This document shows, one piece after another, positions 11,287 to 12,148 of a stretch of 12,148 nucleotides of DNA (the stretch's first letter is position 1; each line of letters opens with the position of its first letter). Source of the stretch: CAIKHN01 sp964394565 (GTDB lineage: Bacteria > Patescibacteriota > Patescibacteriia > UBA9934); assembly GCA_964394565.1 (NCBI GenBank), contig CAYMYA010000020.1:1-12148 (forward strand). The letters are read 5' to 3'. The position numbers were made by a program, and so were the translations under genes. Under the pieces are notes generated by a model. That model was not told the origin of the DNA. It searched no databases and saw nothing but the letters and a program-made list of their open reading frames with translations.

Positions 11287-12147
11287 ATGCACTGGATTTT
11301 CTACTCCATAATTGCCACCATCGCACTAGGCATTTCGATGTCGCTGTACAAAATGCCGTCGTTCAAGGGGTATAGCAGTTTCTTCTCGACATTTTGGTCC
11401 AATATATTCGCCGGCATGTTCGTCATTGGCATCATTGCGATGTTCGATACGCAAGCGCTTTCTGGCCTCCAAACAATTTCATGGGTCGCGCTTGCATGGG
11501 GCGTGTGCTTCGCGATCACCATGGTGTTACAAAAATTGCTCCTCGCTCATGCAGAATCGAATGCTGTATACCCCGTCACATCGTCACTGGGAAGCATTAT
11601 CACGATTCTCATCGGCGTCACCGTCCTCTCGGAACACATCTCCCCCATTCAAGCGTTTGGAACCGCTATCATTCTTCTTTCCGTCTATCTCTTCACAAAA
11701 AAAGGCGGCGGATTCCACCTCACCCGTACCACAACGCTTCTCGCACTCGGCATTATTACCTCTTCAACACTCTCAAAATATATTCAAAAGTTCGGTGCAA
11801 CACACGACACCGTGACGCATTTCATGCTCTGGCAATTCCTTGGTGCTGCAACTTTTGCACTCATCATTGCGTATATCTTTGAAAAGAAATCCTTCCGTGA
11901 TATTGGAACATGGTCACGCTACTGGAAAGGATCAGTCCTCATTGGTCTTTTCACCGCGATTGGCGCATACACCATTTTTCTTGCCCTTTCCACCGGCCCT
12001 CTCTCTGGCGTTTTCGCAATCCACCCAAGCTACACCATCATCGCCGGAATATTCGCGTTCCTCCTCTTCGGCGAACGCCTCACCTGGAAGAAGGTAGCAC
12101 TCGCACTCCTCAGCATGGCCGGCGTCGTCCTGATCAGAATTGGATAG
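11287..12147 (+). CDS. EamA/DMT-superfamily permease
   Basis: This 286-residue membrane protein has about ten hydrophobic helices in two EamA repeats of five, the layout of the drug/metabolite transporter superfamily. The first repeat ends with GTAIILLSVYLFTKKGGG (129-146). The second ends with GVFAIHPSYTIIAGIFAFLL, then FGERLTWKKVALALLSMAGV, the typical EamA closing pattern (a short helix, a polar GERLTWKK loop, a last helix). It probably exports or imports a small metabolite across the cytoplasmic membrane. The frame is open to TTG 11272, but that codon lies beside the predicted -10, and ATG 11287 starts directly at the first helix (HWIFYSIIATIALG). The stop is the last full codon of the window, so the gene is complete. 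Substrate cannot be inferred. Confidence 0.92.
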   Translation: MHWIFYSIIATIALGISMSLYKMPSFKGYSSFFSTFWSNIFAGMFVIGIIAMFDTQALSGLQTISWVALAWGVCFAITMVLQKLLLAHAESNAVYPVTSSLGSIITILIGVTVLSEHISPIQAFGTAIILLSVYLFTKKGGGFHLTRTTTLLALGIITSSTLSKYIQKFGATHDTVTHFMLWQFLGAATFALIIAYIFEKKSFRDIGTWSRYWKGSVLIGLFTAIGAYTIFLALSTGPLSGVFAIHPSYTIIAGIFAFLLFGERLTWKKVALALLSMAGVVLIRIG

Positions 12148-12148
12148 A

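Noticed and set aside
1..12148. CRISPR array or rRNA genes
   Set aside because: No regularly spaced direct repeats of CRISPR length and no rRNA-like conserved blocks were seen on either strand.

Overview
The window looks like a fragment of a Patescibacteria (Candidate Phyla Radiation) chromosome. The main reasons are a secreted protein at 7991-9208 whose N-terminal domain is a type I associate with that group, several genes with a strong extended -10 box only about 8-10 bases before the start codon (leaderless-looking transcripts), few Shine-Dalgarno sites, and a set of small accessory enzymes. TGA behaves as a normal stop. The assignment comes from reading the sequence and was not tested by database search.

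Left part (1-4724): a compact putative integrative element. Read leftwards from about 4052 it carries an XRE repressor, an ImmA/IrrE-type metallopeptidase, a leader of about 180 bases, a 54-residue protein, a replication initiator resembling filamentous-phage gene II protein, and a large serine recombinase that runs off the left edge. A gene of unknown function (4110-4724) diverges from the repressor. A perfect palindrome sits between the two divergent genes as the likely operator. Inside the leader, on the opposite strand, a promoter and a strong intrinsic terminator define a candidate small RNA of about 72 nt. That arrangement resembles the counter-transcribed copy-control RNAs of rolling-circle plasmids. 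My reading is that XRE plus peptidase control the switch, Rep and the small RNA control replication, and the recombinase integrates or excises the element.

Middle part (4725-7282): a hairpin-bearing intergenic region, a Tat-exported protein with lytic-transglycosylase-like and peptidoglycan-binding-like motifs, and a stand-alone CheD-like protein with the Thr-Cys-His arrangement of glutamine deamidases, closed by a clear terminator.

Right part (7283-12147): a decaying accessory region. It holds an 85-residue N-terminal stub of a probable phosphotransferase, a NUDIX stub cut just before its catalytic box, a cluster of hairpins between them, the secreted acidic Patescibacteria-type protein, a methyltransferase that has lost its SAM-binding core but stays in frame, two intact overlapping class I methyltransferases and an EamA/DMT permease. 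The phosphotransferase stub and the broken methyltransferase share a near-identical promoter module at identical distance from the start codon.
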